From Thiocystis violacea (lineage in GTDB: Bacteria; Pseudomonadota; Gammaproteobacteria; Chromatiales; Chromatiaceae), in NCBI RefSeq assembly GCF_016583575.1, contig NZ_NRRG01000032.1:1-64000 (forward strand): DNA of 64,000 bases, written 5' to 3'. Of the stretch, positions 56,596 through 64,000 are shown one piece after another. The notes under the pieces are model-generated. The model saw nothing but the letters and a program-made list of their open reading frames with translations. It was not told the origin of the DNA and ran no database searches. The translations under genes and the position numbers were made by a program. Within the stretch, counting starts at the first letter, position 1; each line of letters starts with the position of its first letter.

Positions 56596-58013
56596 ATGCC
56601 GCTCAACGATTCCGCGCACCTGATCCCCACGACCGACGAACTCCTCTTCCTCCCGCTGGGCGGCGCGGGCGAGATCGGCATGAACCTGGCGCTCTACGGT
56701 CACGATGGCGCCTGGTTCATGGTCGACATGGGCCTCACCTTCGGTGGCGACGCCTTCCCGGAGCATCGGGTGATGATGGCGGATCCGGCCTTCATCGCGG
56801 CGCGCCGCGAGCGTCTGGTCGGCATCCTGCTGACGCACGGGCACGAGGACCACGTCGGCGCCTTGCCCTATCTCTGGCGGCGTCTGCGCTGTCCCATCCT
56901 GGCCACGCCCTTCACCGCCGCCTTCGTCCGCCAGAAGCTCGCTGGCGCCGGAATCGAGGAGGATCCGGTTCGGCCGATCGCCCTCGGCGAGCGGTTTCAG
57001 CTCGGTCCCTTCGGTGTCGAATATATCGGCATGACCCATTCGATCCCGGAGTCCAACGGGATCCTCATCACCACCCCGGTCGGTGCGGTCTTCCACAGCG
57101 GCGACTGGAAGCTCGACGATCGTCCGGTCGTCGGCCGACGCTACGACCCCGACCGGCTGCACGCCCTGAGTCGCGCGCCCCTGCTGGCCATGGTCTGCGA
57201 TTCCACCAATGCCGTGGTGCCGGGCTCAACCGGATCCGAAGGGGATCTCTTCGCCCCTCTGCTTGAGCTGGCCAGCCAGGCGAGCGGGCGGATCCTGGTC
57301 ACCAGTTTCGCCAGCAACATCGCGCGGCTCGTCACCCTGGCGCGGGTCGCCGAGGCGGTGGGACGACGCTTCGGCCTGGTCGGTCAGGCGATGGCGCGGA
57401 TGGTCGCCATCGCTCGCGGTTGCGGCTATTGGCCGGGCGACTTGCCCGAGCTGGTCGACCCGCGTCATCTGGGGTTGTTGCCGCCCCAGGAGGTGTTTGC
57501 CGCCTGTACCGGCAGCCAGGGCGAGCCGGGGTCCGCGCTGGCCCGGATCGCGGAGGATCGGCATCGCGATCTGTCGCTGGACCCGGGCGATGCCGTGTTT
57601 TTTTCATCGAAGATGATCCCGGGCAACGAAGCTTCGGTCATGCGCGTCCAGCAGCGCCTGAAAGACCTCGGGGCCGAGATCGTCACGGACACGGATGCCC
57701 CAATCCATGTCTCCGGCCATCCGGCCATCCGGCCCAGGAGGATCTGCGCCGTCTCTACGGCTGGGTGCAGCCGCCGGCCCTGATCCCCGTGCATGGCACC
57801 CCGAGACATCTCGCCGCCAATGCCGCCATCGCGCGGTCCTGCCACATCCCCCAGGTTTGCCTCGTCCAGAACGGCGATCTCTGCCGACTCGGACCCCAGG
57901 GTCCGGAGCGGATCGGGCGCGTCGAGACCGGACGGCTCAGCCTGACAGCGGACGGTCGGCTGGAGCCGGTGCCGCCCGAGCGCCTGCTGGAGATGCGAAC
58001 GCAGGCGCATTGA
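56596..58013 (+). pseudogene. RNase J-like metallo-beta-lactamase ribonuclease, frameshifted by an 8-bp tandem duplication
   Basis: Without the shift it would be about 469 residues. The first ~377 are in one frame: LPLGGAGEIGMNLALYGHD, metal site THGHEDHVGALPYL (HxHxDH), MTHSIPESNGILI, FHSGDWKLDD and VTSFASNIARL (beta-CASP). After VSGHPA (near 57725) the frame is lost because CATCCGGC occurs twice in tandem. Removing one copy restores HPAQEDLRRLYGWVQ… through LIPVHGTPRHLAANA to the stop at 58013. RNase J-type enzymes are rare in gammaproteobacteria. The duplication could be natural slippage or a sequencing error. Confidence 0.75.
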
Positions 58014-58091
58014 CTCGCCGGACGGCCGCGGATACGCCAGAATCTCGCCTTCCAAATCCCTGGATGACGACTGTCGGCAAGAGGAAGCGAG

Positions 58092-59579
58092 ATGCGAATT
58101 GGCGATTTGATGGCCGAAAGCGGTGTCGGGTTCGGCACCAGCGGGGCGCGTGGCCTGGCGAGCGGCATGACCGATTGGGTCTGTTACGCCTATACCCTGG
58201 GTTTCCTGGACTATCTCAAGGAGATCGGCGCGCTGTCCGCCGGCGGCGAGGTCGGGATCGGCGGTGATCGGCGCCCCAGCTCGCCGCGCATCATGACCGC
58301 CTGCGCGCGCGCGGTGCTCGACCGGGGCGGCCGACCGCTGAATCTCGGCCCCATCCCGAGTCCGGCCGTCGCCGCCCATGGCCTCGCGCACGGGATTCCG
58401 ACCCTCATGGTCACCGGCAGCCACATCCCGGACGATCGCAACGGCATCAAGTTCAATCTGCCGACGGGCGAGATCCTCAAGCGCGACGAGGAGGGCATCC
58501 GCGCCCAGAGGGTCGAGCGCCCCGCGGGACTCTTCGACGCCGCTGGCGCCTTCCTGGCGCCACGCTCCAGCGATCTGCCCGAGCCGGATCCGAGCGCCTA
58601 TCGGGACTATGTCGCCCGCTATCTGGACTTCTTCCCCAAGGGCTGTCTGGCGGGTCTGCGGGTCGGGGTCTATGAGCATTCCAGCGTCGCGCGCGAGGCC
58701 TTCGTCGATGTGCTCGCGGGGCTGGGAGCCGAGGTCACCCGGCTGGGCTTCTCGGCGGTCTTCATTCCTGTCGACACCGAGGCGATCCGTCCGGAGGACC
58801 AGGTTCTCGCCCGCGACTGGGCCGCCTCCGGCCGTTTCGACGCCCTGGTCTCTGCCGACGGCGACGGCGACCGCCCGCTGATCGGCGACGAAACCGGGAT
58901 CTGGCTGCGCGGCGACATCGCCGGCGTGCTCTGCGCCCGGCAACTCGGCGCGCGCGGGGTGGTGACCCCGGTGAGCAGCAACACGGCGGTCGAGAAATGC
59001 GGCGGCTTCCAGCGCGTCGCGCGCACCCGCATCGGCTCGCCCTTCGTGATCGAGGGCATGCAGCGTCTGGTGGCGGACGGCCTCGGCCCGGTCGTCGGCT
59101 ACGAGGCCAACGGCGGCTTTCTCCTCGCCACCGACATCGAGCGCGACGGCCGCATTCTCCGCGCCCTGCCGACGCGCGACGCCGTGCTGGTCGCCGTCAC
59201 CATCCTGCTGGCCTCGGTCGAGCAGGCCAAGCCGGTCTCCGCCCTGGCGAGCGACCTACCGCGCCGCTACACCCACAGCGACCGGCTGAAGGACTTCCCC
59301 ACCCAACTCAGCCAGACCCGCCTCGCCGCCCTCCAGAGCGGGGATTTCGAGCGCGACAGGAGCGCGATCGAGTCCGCCTTCGCCGACCCCTTCGGCCCGG
59401 TCGCCGCCATCGACGCCACCGACGGGCTGCGCATCACCTTCGCCAGCGGCGAGATCCTGCACCTGCGCGCCTCCGGCAACGCCCCCGAACTGCGTGCCTA
59501 TACCGAAGCCGACAGCCCCGAGCGGGCCGAGACGATGAATCGGATCGCCATGGACCGGCTCGCCGCCTGGCGGGCTTGA
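58092..59579 (+). CDS. Phosphohexomutase (phosphomannomutase/phosphoglucomutase family)
   Basis: 495 residues, the four-domain alpha-D-phosphohexomutase. The active serine lies in MVTGSHIPDDRNGIK (Ser110), metal-binding DGDGDRPLIGDE is near 265-276, the sugar-binding YEANGGFLL replaces the usual GEMSG-type loop, and the C-terminal phosphate loop is RASGNAPELRAY. It interconverts hexose 1- and 6-phosphates for glycan synthesis; substrate preference cannot be told. It follows the RNase J-like gene by 78 bp. Confidence 0.88.
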   Translation: MRIGDLMAESGVGFGTSGARGLASGMTDWVCYAYTLGFLDYLKEIGALSAGGEVGIGGDRRPSSPRIMTACARAVLDRGGRPLNLGPIPSPAVAAHGLAHGIPTLMVTGSHIPDDRNGIKFNLPTGEILKRDEEGIRAQRVERPAGLFDAAGAFLAPRSSDLPEPDPSAYRDYVARYLDFFPKGCLAGLRVGVYEHSSVAREAFVDVLAGLGAEVTRLGFSAVFIPVDTEAIRPEDQVLARDWAASGRFDALVSADGDGDRPLIGDETGIWLRGDIAGVLCARQLGARGVVTPVSSNTAVEKCGGFQRVARTRIGSPFVIEGMQRLVADGLGPVVGYEANGGFLLATDIERDGRILRALPTRDAVLVAVTILLASVEQAKPVSALASDLPRRYTHSDRLKDFPTQLSQTRLAALQSGDFERDRSAIESAFADPFGPVAAIDATDGLRITFASGEILHLRASGNAPELRAYTEADSPERAETMNRIAMDRLAAWRA

Positions 59580-59600
59580 AATAGGGGTAGTGCTCCAATT

Positions 59601-59673
59601 CGTAGGATGGGCAAAGCCCGCGCTCCAAGGTTTGGATTTGCGCTAATGTTGGCCGGGCGTGCCCATCTTCCAC
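59601..59673. repeat. GTAGGATGGGCA…TGCCCATC repeat, copy 1
   Basis: GTAGGATGGGCAAAGCCCGCG at the left and GGCGTGCCCATCTTCC at the right form outward arms; a tighter form recurs at 62248-62284. It is REP-like and of the type widespread in gammaproteobacterial intergenic DNA. It lies just before the IS element. Confidence 0.5.
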
Positions 59674-59724
59674 GCGCCGATCCTCTCGATTGGGGCACCA
59701 CCGAAATAGGAATCGCCGTTTTAG

Positions 59725-60814
59725 GGCGTTGGTGCATAAAGAAGCATTGGGACAGGATTCCCCTTTCCCCATTTTCTCAGGACGCAGTGACCCCAACCCG
59801 CACCGAAACGGGCATTCCCAGGTAGGTCATCCTGTTCATGGCCGCGATCCGCGCATGGACCTCGTTCACCTGGGCGTCGAAAAGGCGTGAGGCAACGCCC
59901 GCCCCGAAGAGCTGTTTGAGGCGATACATGGCGTTTTCGGCGAGACTGCGATGGTGGTAGCCCGTGTCTTTCTTCCAAGGCGCCAGTCCCTTCTCCTGGA
60001 TCTCGGCGAGGGCCTGCGTGCGCGGATGCTCCGCATCCCAGGCAACGGCGTTGTCTCGGGGCGGAACCACCAGCTTGGCTTGGTGTTGCGCCGCCACGTC
60101 ATACGCCTCGTGGGTATCGTAAGCCCCATCGGCCTCGATCTGTTCAATGACCCCGTCGACCTGATCGACAAGTTCCCGAAAGACTTCACCATCCGTCCAA
60201 GCGGGCGTCGTGACCTCTACGCCAATGACGTCCTTCGCGTGCGCATCGACGGCCAGATGGACCTTGAGCCAGGTGCGCCGCTTCCCGGCGCCGTGTTGAC
60301 GCACCTTCCATTCCCCCTCGCCAAACACCTTCAGTCCGGTGGAGTCCACCACGACATGGATCGGCCCCGTGCGTTCCTGGCGAGGGATTTGAACCACCAG
60401 CGCCCTCACCCGGCGCGACAGGTGCGTGTGATCCGGGATCGGCCAGTCCAACCCCATCAGGCGCATCAGAGAACGTCCAAACCCTTCCAACGAGCGATAC
60501 GGCAGGTGGAACACTTGCTTTAAGACCAACAACGTCTGGATGGACCAGTCCGAGTAGCGCCAGGGCGCACCGCGTTTACCCGTTGGCGCTGGCGTCCAGC
60601 GCTGGGTAATCGCGGCCGGGTCGAACCAGAAGGTGATGTCTCCGCGCGCCACCAGCGCTCGGTCGTACTCCGACCAATTGGTGACCCGGTAGGTCGCCTT
60701 CTTGGGGGAGACGTCTACGCCACTGCCGGGATCTGTCGATGACATGTCTGGGGACTTTCTCCGCTGGAACCACCGCCAGATTAGCTGCTGGCGGCAGGTT
60801 TATGCACCAACGCC
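59725..60814 (-). mobile_element. IS5-family insertion sequence, IS903 group, 1090 bp
   Basis: Terminal inverted repeats of 16 bp, GGCGTTGGTGCATAAA (59725-59740 and complement at 60799-60814), flank the transposase. A perfect 9-bp target duplication CCGTTTTAG lies outside (59716-59724 and 60815-60823), the IS903 length. The insertion split the end of dispersed-repeat copy C. Perfect ends and target repeat and an intact transposase point to a recent and possibly active insertion. Confidence 0.9.
59777..60745 (-). CDS. IS903-group transposase (DDE)
   Basis: 322 residues. YRVTNWSEYDRALVARGDITFW is the typical start. The DDE triad is the D in VVVDSTGLKVFGEGEWKVR, the D in IEADGAYDTHEAYD and the E in HHRSLAENAMYRLKQLFG (Y(2)R(3)E(6)R-like). 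The gene is uninterrupted and inside the terminal repeats. Confidence 0.93.
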   Translation of the reverse strand: MSSTDPGSGVDVSPKKATYRVTNWSEYDRALVARGDITFWFDPAAITQRWTPAPTGKRGAPWRYSDWSIQTLLVLKQVFHLPYRSLEGFGRSLMRLMGLDWPIPDHTHLSRRVRALVVQIPRQERTGPIHVVVDSTGLKVFGEGEWKVRQHGAGKRRTWLKVHLAVDAHAKDVIGVEVTTPAWTDGEVFRELVDQVDGVIEQIEADGAYDTHEAYDVAAQHQAKLVVPPRDNAVAWDAEHPRTQALAEIQEKGLAPWKKDTGYHHRSLAENAMYRLKQLFGAGVASRLFDAQVNEVHARIAAMNRMTYLGMPVSVRVGVTAS

Positions 60815-60821
60815 CCGTTTT

Positions 60822-60887
60822 AGGCGATTTCCTGGAAAGTCCCTACCCGACCGAAAGCTCCGGAATTGGACAGGATTAACAGGATTT
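60822..60887. repeat. Dispersed palindromic repeat, copy C (half copy)
   Basis: AGGCGATTTCCTGGAAAGTCC … CTCCGGAATTGGACAGGATT follows copies A and B in order, then is cut off at 60888 by a second palindromic element. Its outer end touches the IS target duplication. Confidence 0.65.
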
Positions 60888-60980
60888 GGTAGTGCCCCAG
60901 CTTATATGATGGCGCGAAATCTTTATGCTTCGATGTCAATAACTTAATTGGTGACTCGTCATATAGGCTGGGGCACTACC
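60888..60980. mobile_element. MITE-like element with 22-bp inverted ends
   Basis: The left end GGTAGTGCCCCAGCTTATATGA (60888-60909) and the right end complement at 60959-60980 agree at 21 of 22 positions around a 49-bp AT-rich core with no ORF. It may have TA at each edge (IS630-type target), but no matching duplication outside it was seen. It could equally be a hairpin terminator for the HyfI-like gene, whose stop lies 59 bp away. The rest of 60981-61038 shows nothing. Confidence 0.5.
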
Positions 60981-61038
60981 CCAACCCCCACCACCGGCCC
61001 GTCATGGTCCATCGGAAGATGGACCATGACCGCCCGCG

Positions 61039-61554
61039 TCATCCTCGGACACCCAAGGCCCCAAGCAGGCCCTTGAGCAGATCGATCGGTGTCGGCGGAC
61101 AGCCGGGGATTTTCACATCCACCGGGATGAGGTTTTCCACCGCGCCACGGCAGGCGTAGGAGACGCCGAACTCGCCCCCGTCGCAGGCGCAGTCGCCGGC
61201 GGCGATCACGAACTTGGGCGATGGCGTCGCCCGCCAGGTGCGGCGCAGGGCGGTTTCCATGTGACGCGAGACCGGCCCGGTCACCAGCAGGGCATCGGCA
61301 TGACGCGGCGAGGCGACGAAGTGGACGCCGAAGCGCTCGACGTCGTGATAAGGATTGTTGAGCGCGTGGATCTCCAGCTCACAGCCATTGCAGGAGCCGG
61401 CATCGACCTGGCGAATGGCGAGGCTGCGGCCGAAACGGGCGTCGATCCGTCGACGCAGCTCGATCCCGAGCCGTTCCAGCTCCGCGTCCGCGTGATCCGG
61501 CGGCGGCTCCGTGACCAGGCCGGCGCGCAGGGATTGTCCGAGGATACGAAACAT
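61039..61554 (-). CDS. HyfI/NuoB-like [4Fe-4S] subunit of a group 4 hydrogenase-type complex
   Basis: 171 residues. The NuoB-fold cluster ligands are in VDAGSCNGCELEIHAL (CxxC), GDCACDGG and KIPGCPPTP. LLVTGPVSRHMETALRRT is typical of the hydrogenase-4 / formate-hydrogenlyase branch, not of complex I NuoB. Such a subunit passes electrons between ferredoxin-like clusters and the active-site subunit. All partners (large subunit, membrane arms) are absent on both sides within this window. The ATG has GGAG 12 bp upstream. Confidence 0.8.
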   Translation of the reverse strand: MFRILGQSLRAGLVTEPPPDHADAELERLGIELRRRIDARFGRSLAIRQVDAGSCNGCELEIHALNNPYHDVERFGVHFVASPRHADALLVTGPVSRHMETALRRTWRATPSPKFVIAAGDCACDGGEFGVSYACRGAVENLIPVDVKIPGCPPTPIDLLKGLLGALGVRG

Positions 61555-61575
61555 GATGGGGGGCGTCTCCGGGGC

Positions 61576-61601
61576 GTTGTCAGTTGTCAGTTGTCAGTTG
61601 T
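61576..61601. repeat. Tandem GTTGTCA heptamers
   Basis: Three and a half copies of GTTGTCA in the 109-bp gap before the HyfI-like gene. The same heptamer, as TGACAAC, occurs twice at 11350-11371 between rnfA and rnfB. No known function. Confidence 0.5.
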
Positions 61602-61663
61602 AGCGTACCGCGCCGTTTTGGGCTGGCAATAAGCGATGAGCGTGGGCGATCCGGATCCGCTTT

Positions 61664-62098
61664 CTAGTCGGCGGGAAACCAGTACGGATTCAATACCTCC
61701 TCGTCGATCAGCCATGGGCAGGTCTCCGGAAAAGAATCCAGTCCGGTTTCTGAAACAGCCTGGGCGACGGCCTTGGACCAGACCATGTCCAACCAGCGCG
61801 GCTCCAGCAGCTTGGGCCTCAGACTGGGAGTTTCTTCCAGGTGATAGGCCAATTCCTTGCGTTGGGCCTTGATGGTCTTCTCCCAACTGGCCCCGCGCCG
61901 CTCGGGCTGGAACGACCATTTCAGCAGATGGGCCAGGAGAACCGTCATCCGGTTGGCCAATTCGCGCTGCTCGCTTTTACCCACGTCCTCGATCTCCTCG
62001 GCGACATGCTCCAGATCCACCAGGTCGAAGCGACCGGCACGGATGAGTCGGGCCTGCTCCTGGGACCAGGCGAGAATATCCTTGTCGTAAGCATGCAT
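61664..62098 (-). CDS. DUF29 family protein
   Basis: 144 residues from the ATG at 62098 (MHAYDKDILAWSQEQARLI, the family start). DLEHVAEEIEDVGKSEQRELANRMTVLLAHLLKW and the C-terminal LPETCPW-like FPETCPWLIDEEVLNPYWFP are the DUF29 signature. DUF29 genes are multi-copy in cyanobacteria and purple sulfur bacteria, with no known role. It lies upstream of the HyfI-like gene on the same strand. Confidence 0.88.
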   Translation of the reverse strand: MHAYDKDILAWSQEQARLIRAGRFDLVDLEHVAEEIEDVGKSEQRELANRMTVLLAHLLKWSFQPERRGASWEKTIKAQRKELAYHLEETPSLRPKLLEPRWLDMVWSKAVAQAVSETGLDSFPETCPWLIDEEVLNPYWFPAD

Positions 62099-62247
62099 GA
62101 GAGTTCTCCGGCTGAGCATGGAAGATGGGCGCGCCCGACCAACCCGGCATCCCCACCCAAACATCATCCCAGGTGTTTAACCCATCGCCGCTGGTTCAGG
62201 ATGCGGAACATGGTGGGGCGGGCCTCCGGGAAAGAAAAAGGCAAAGT

Positions 62248-62284
62248 CGTAGGATGGGCAAAGCGCAGCGTGCCCATCCTGTAC
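62248..62284. repeat. GTAGGATGGGCA…TGCCCATCCT repeat, copy 2
   Basis: AGGATGGGCA and TGCCCATCCT (62251-62260 and 62271-62280) are perfect inverted arms around AAGCGCAGCG. Same family as 59601-59673. Confidence 0.55.
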
Positions 62285-62290
62285 GCTCCG

Positions 62291-62581
62291 CGCCTGGAAG
62301 ATGGGCGCTACCAAACATAATTCGCATCCCCAAGTTTAAGACGGCGATCATGGACGGCATCAACGGCAGTCAATCGCGGGACAAGAAGACGATTCACAGT
62401 CTCGTGTCATCAAATAAATCTGTCCCCATTTTTCCGCCCGCCTGGAAGATGGGCGCTACCAAACATAATCCGCATCCCCAAGTTTAAGACGGCGATCATG
62501 GACGGCATCAACGGCAGTCAATCGCGAGACAAGAAGACGATTCACAGTCTCGTGTCATCAAATAAATCTGTCCCCATTTTT
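62291..62581. repeat. 148-bp tandem duplication
   Basis: CGCCTGGAAGATGGGCGCTA starts at 62291 and again at 62439. Both copies continue almost base for base through CCCCAAGTTTAAGACGG to AATAAATCTGTCCCCATTTTT; differences are few (for example TTCGC/TCCGC near the start and CGGG/CGAG in the middle). The 567-bp gap 62099-62665 is otherwise gene-free; the short frames in it read the same repeat twice. Confidence 0.75.
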
Positions 62582-62665
62582 AAGAAGTATATCAAGTCTT
62601 TGTCGGCGATTGCGGTTTGTAATGCTGGGGTTCACTCTCGTTTACCCCAACCCACAGCGTTTTTA

Positions 62666-64000
62666 TTAAATGTCCGCATCAATCTTCAGTATGATCTCCT
62701 TTATCATATCCCTGTATTTAGGCTGGCCGCCAATTCCGCCTTTTAAGGCAATTTTATACTGAGCAAGCAAATTATTAAGCAAGGGCGTTGAGTCATTTCC
62801 TTTTCCAAGCTGCTCCCATTTCAAAAAACTATTCAGATCACTGCCTTTCTCCGCAAACTTAGGCTCTTTGAAAACACAATACTCATGACCAGGAGTTAGA
62901 TAGTCGTCAGCTACGGAGATCGAATACTCTAGCAGCGCATTCAATACCGCATCATTTTCTTGGGAAAAAAGCACTAAGAGCGCTTTGGTAATGCTCTTAT
63001 TTGTTGCTGGCCTCCCAGCGGCGATGAAGCAATCCTTGAGCATCTCGACAGTAAGCATGTAAAACAAATGCCGAGTTTGCCCTCGCTGCTGCTTTTCCGC
63101 GCCACGCCCAAACTTAAAACGACTGCCAGCCTTATATAGCTGGTATGCCGCATATAAATCATCAAGACCAAAATCATCTTGTTTAACAATTTTGTGGAAT
63201 AAACTACCTCCTGGTGCAAAGGGAGGGTTTTTCCCATATGAAATACCTGCTTCACCTAACCAAGCTGCGCCATAGACTTTCAGGAGATCAAATGCATTTA
63301 TACATTCTGTAAACTGGACAGTATTAGGGTTTTGTTTTTGATAGGCTTTTTGGGAATCCCAGCCGCCACGTTGAATTTCCAAAAAAACTCGATATTTCGA
63401 GGCCATGTTTTTTGACCACTTTTGGAAATCGCTTTCCAGAGCGATGAAGTCCTTTTCACTAACAGCATTTTGGCTGTTAGTATATCTAGTGGTTTCAGTG
63501 AGGAGTTCGTCGCCACGCAATCCAACTTTGACAATTTTGATAACCACAATGCCTTTTCCAAGATTTTTCTTCCATGCCTCAAGTTCTGGATCCTTGCCAG
63601 TCCCTCCTGCTTCTAGCTTTCTATACAGCACCTCCCAAATCGTCCTTGTTGTTTGGCAGCCATTGACTACGAATGGTTCCGTTAATTCATACTCAATATT
63701 ATTCGGTTGCTGCTGAAAAGCCTCGACTACAATTGTTATACCGTTATTGTAAAGCCCAAATCTTTCAGGTTTTGTCAGAATCGTATTTTCAATTCCCTTG
63801 TTAACTTTTCTTCTGCTTCCGAGAAATTTCCTTACATTCTTCTCGTATAGCATATCAATATCGCCAGTGGTTGCCTTATAACTCTTCAGAAAATCGAATA
63901 GCTGGGTAAGACCAACGGAACCTACAAGCATTTCTTCGCCTGAAGGAACCAAATGCGCAGTTATTAATACTTGAGTTTTATTTACGTGACTAATCTCTTC
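62666..64000 (-). CDS. AIPR-family (abortive infection phage resistance) protein, 5' end beyond the window
   Basis: About 444 codons are visible; the frame stays open to the last base (…NKTQVLITAHLVPSGEE), so the true start lies outside. The AIPR core (PF10592-type) is seen in NVRKFLGSRRKVNKGIENTIL, FGLYNNGITIVVEAF, FVVNGCQTTRTIWEVL and TRYTNSQNAVSEKDFIAL. AIPR proteins occur in phage-defence loci, often beside restriction genes; their mechanism is not established. The gene is AT-rich against the surrounding genome, consistent with transfer. What lies upstream of it cannot be seen. Confidence 0.8.
   Translation of the reverse strand, partial: EEISHVNKTQVLITAHLVPSGEEMLVGSVGLTQLFDFLKSYKATTGDIDMLYEKNVRKFLGSRRKVNKGIENTILTKPERFGLYNNGITIVVEAFQQQPNNIEYELTEPFVVNGCQTTRTIWEVLYRKLEAGGTGKDPELEAWKKNLGKGIVVIKIVKVGLRGDELLTETTRYTNSQNAVSEKDFIALESDFQKWSKNMASKYRVFLEIQRGGWDSQKAYQKQNPNTVQFTECINAFDLLKVYGAAWLGEAGISYGKNPPFAPGGSLFHKIVKQDDFGLDDLYAAYQLYKAGSRFKFGRGAEKQQRGQTRHLFYMLTVEMLKDCFIAAGRPATNKSITKALLVLFSQENDAVLNALLEYSISVADDYLTPGHEYCVFKEPKFAEKGSDLNSFLKWEQLGKGNDSTPLLNNLLAQYKIALKGGIGGQPKYRDMIKEIILKIDADI

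Noticed and set aside
47760-58943. Long minus-strand ORFs over typA, ald, pabB and the phosphohexomutase
   Set aside because: Antisense shadows of strongly conserved genes, with no motif of their own.

Overview
The window is high-GC gammaproteobacterial DNA. The gene order trpE … trpGDC–crp–osmC–speD–coq7, followed by rplM–rpsI, is gammaproteobacterial, and the pairing nifLA / rnfABCDGEH is that of a diazotroph. Together with the REP-like repeats and DUF29, MoxR/Bat and NuoB-like (HyfI-type) genes this suggests a purple sulfur bacterium (Chromatiales, perhaps Chromatiaceae). The assignment is an inference from gene content; no species marker is present.

Layout. 1-5.3 kb: an AT-rich, probably transferred surface-polysaccharide cluster on the minus strand (flippase, O-antigen ligase/polymerase, large secreted protein). 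5.5-6.4 kb: a wrecked Rpn-type nuclease gene fused to the 3' end of a group II intron. 7-10.3 kb: nifL-nifA. 10.7-16.3 kb: a complete rnf operon divergent from nifLA, with a sigma54 promoter and two NifA-type upstream sites between them, so the electron-transport complex that feeds nitrogenase appears to be controlled by the regulator next door. 16.5-24 kb: rpe, gph, trpE, a SWIM zinc-finger gene, trpG, trpD, trpC. 24-29.8 kb: crp, an OsmC-like gene, speD, coq7, a GlcF-like Fe-S protein, a 2Fe-2S ferredoxin, rplM, rpsI and tRNA-Gln(CUG).

29.9-36.6 kb is an accessory island after the tRNA: a fused type IIL (MmeI-like) restriction-modification enzyme, a DinJ-YafQ-type toxin-antitoxin pair, a diguanylate cyclase, two small unknown genes, and a scar in which pieces of a DUF1778/GNAT toxin-antitoxin module, a tyrosine integrase and a chemotaxis-receptor PAS domain are joined. 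36.6-47 kb: a capsule-type KpsS/KpsC-like gene and a moxR / DUF58 / DUF4381 / batA-batB-batC-batD set, in which moxR has been separated from the rest by a phage-type small membrane gene and a dispersed repeat. 47.8-50.6 kb: typA, then rpmB-rpmG. 50.7-59.6 kb: a degenerate HsdR tail, a membrane-anchored beta-propeller-like protein, ald, an H4MPT-linked C1-pathway protein overlapping pabB, a small hypothetical gene, an RNase J-like gene broken by an 8-bp tandem duplication, and a phosphohexomutase. 59.7-64 kb: an IS903-group element with a 9-bp target duplication, a 93-bp MITE-like palindrome, an orphan HyfI/NuoB-like subunit, a DUF29 gene, a 148-bp tandem duplication and a 5'-truncated AIPR-family phage-defence gene at the right edge.

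Most of the window is housekeeping. The unusual material is the NifA-controlled rnf promoter, the layered scars of mobile DNA (5.5, 36.3, 45.4, 50.8 and 60-62.5 kb) and the H4MPT-type gene coupled to pabB. I did not find a clearly new multi-gene system.
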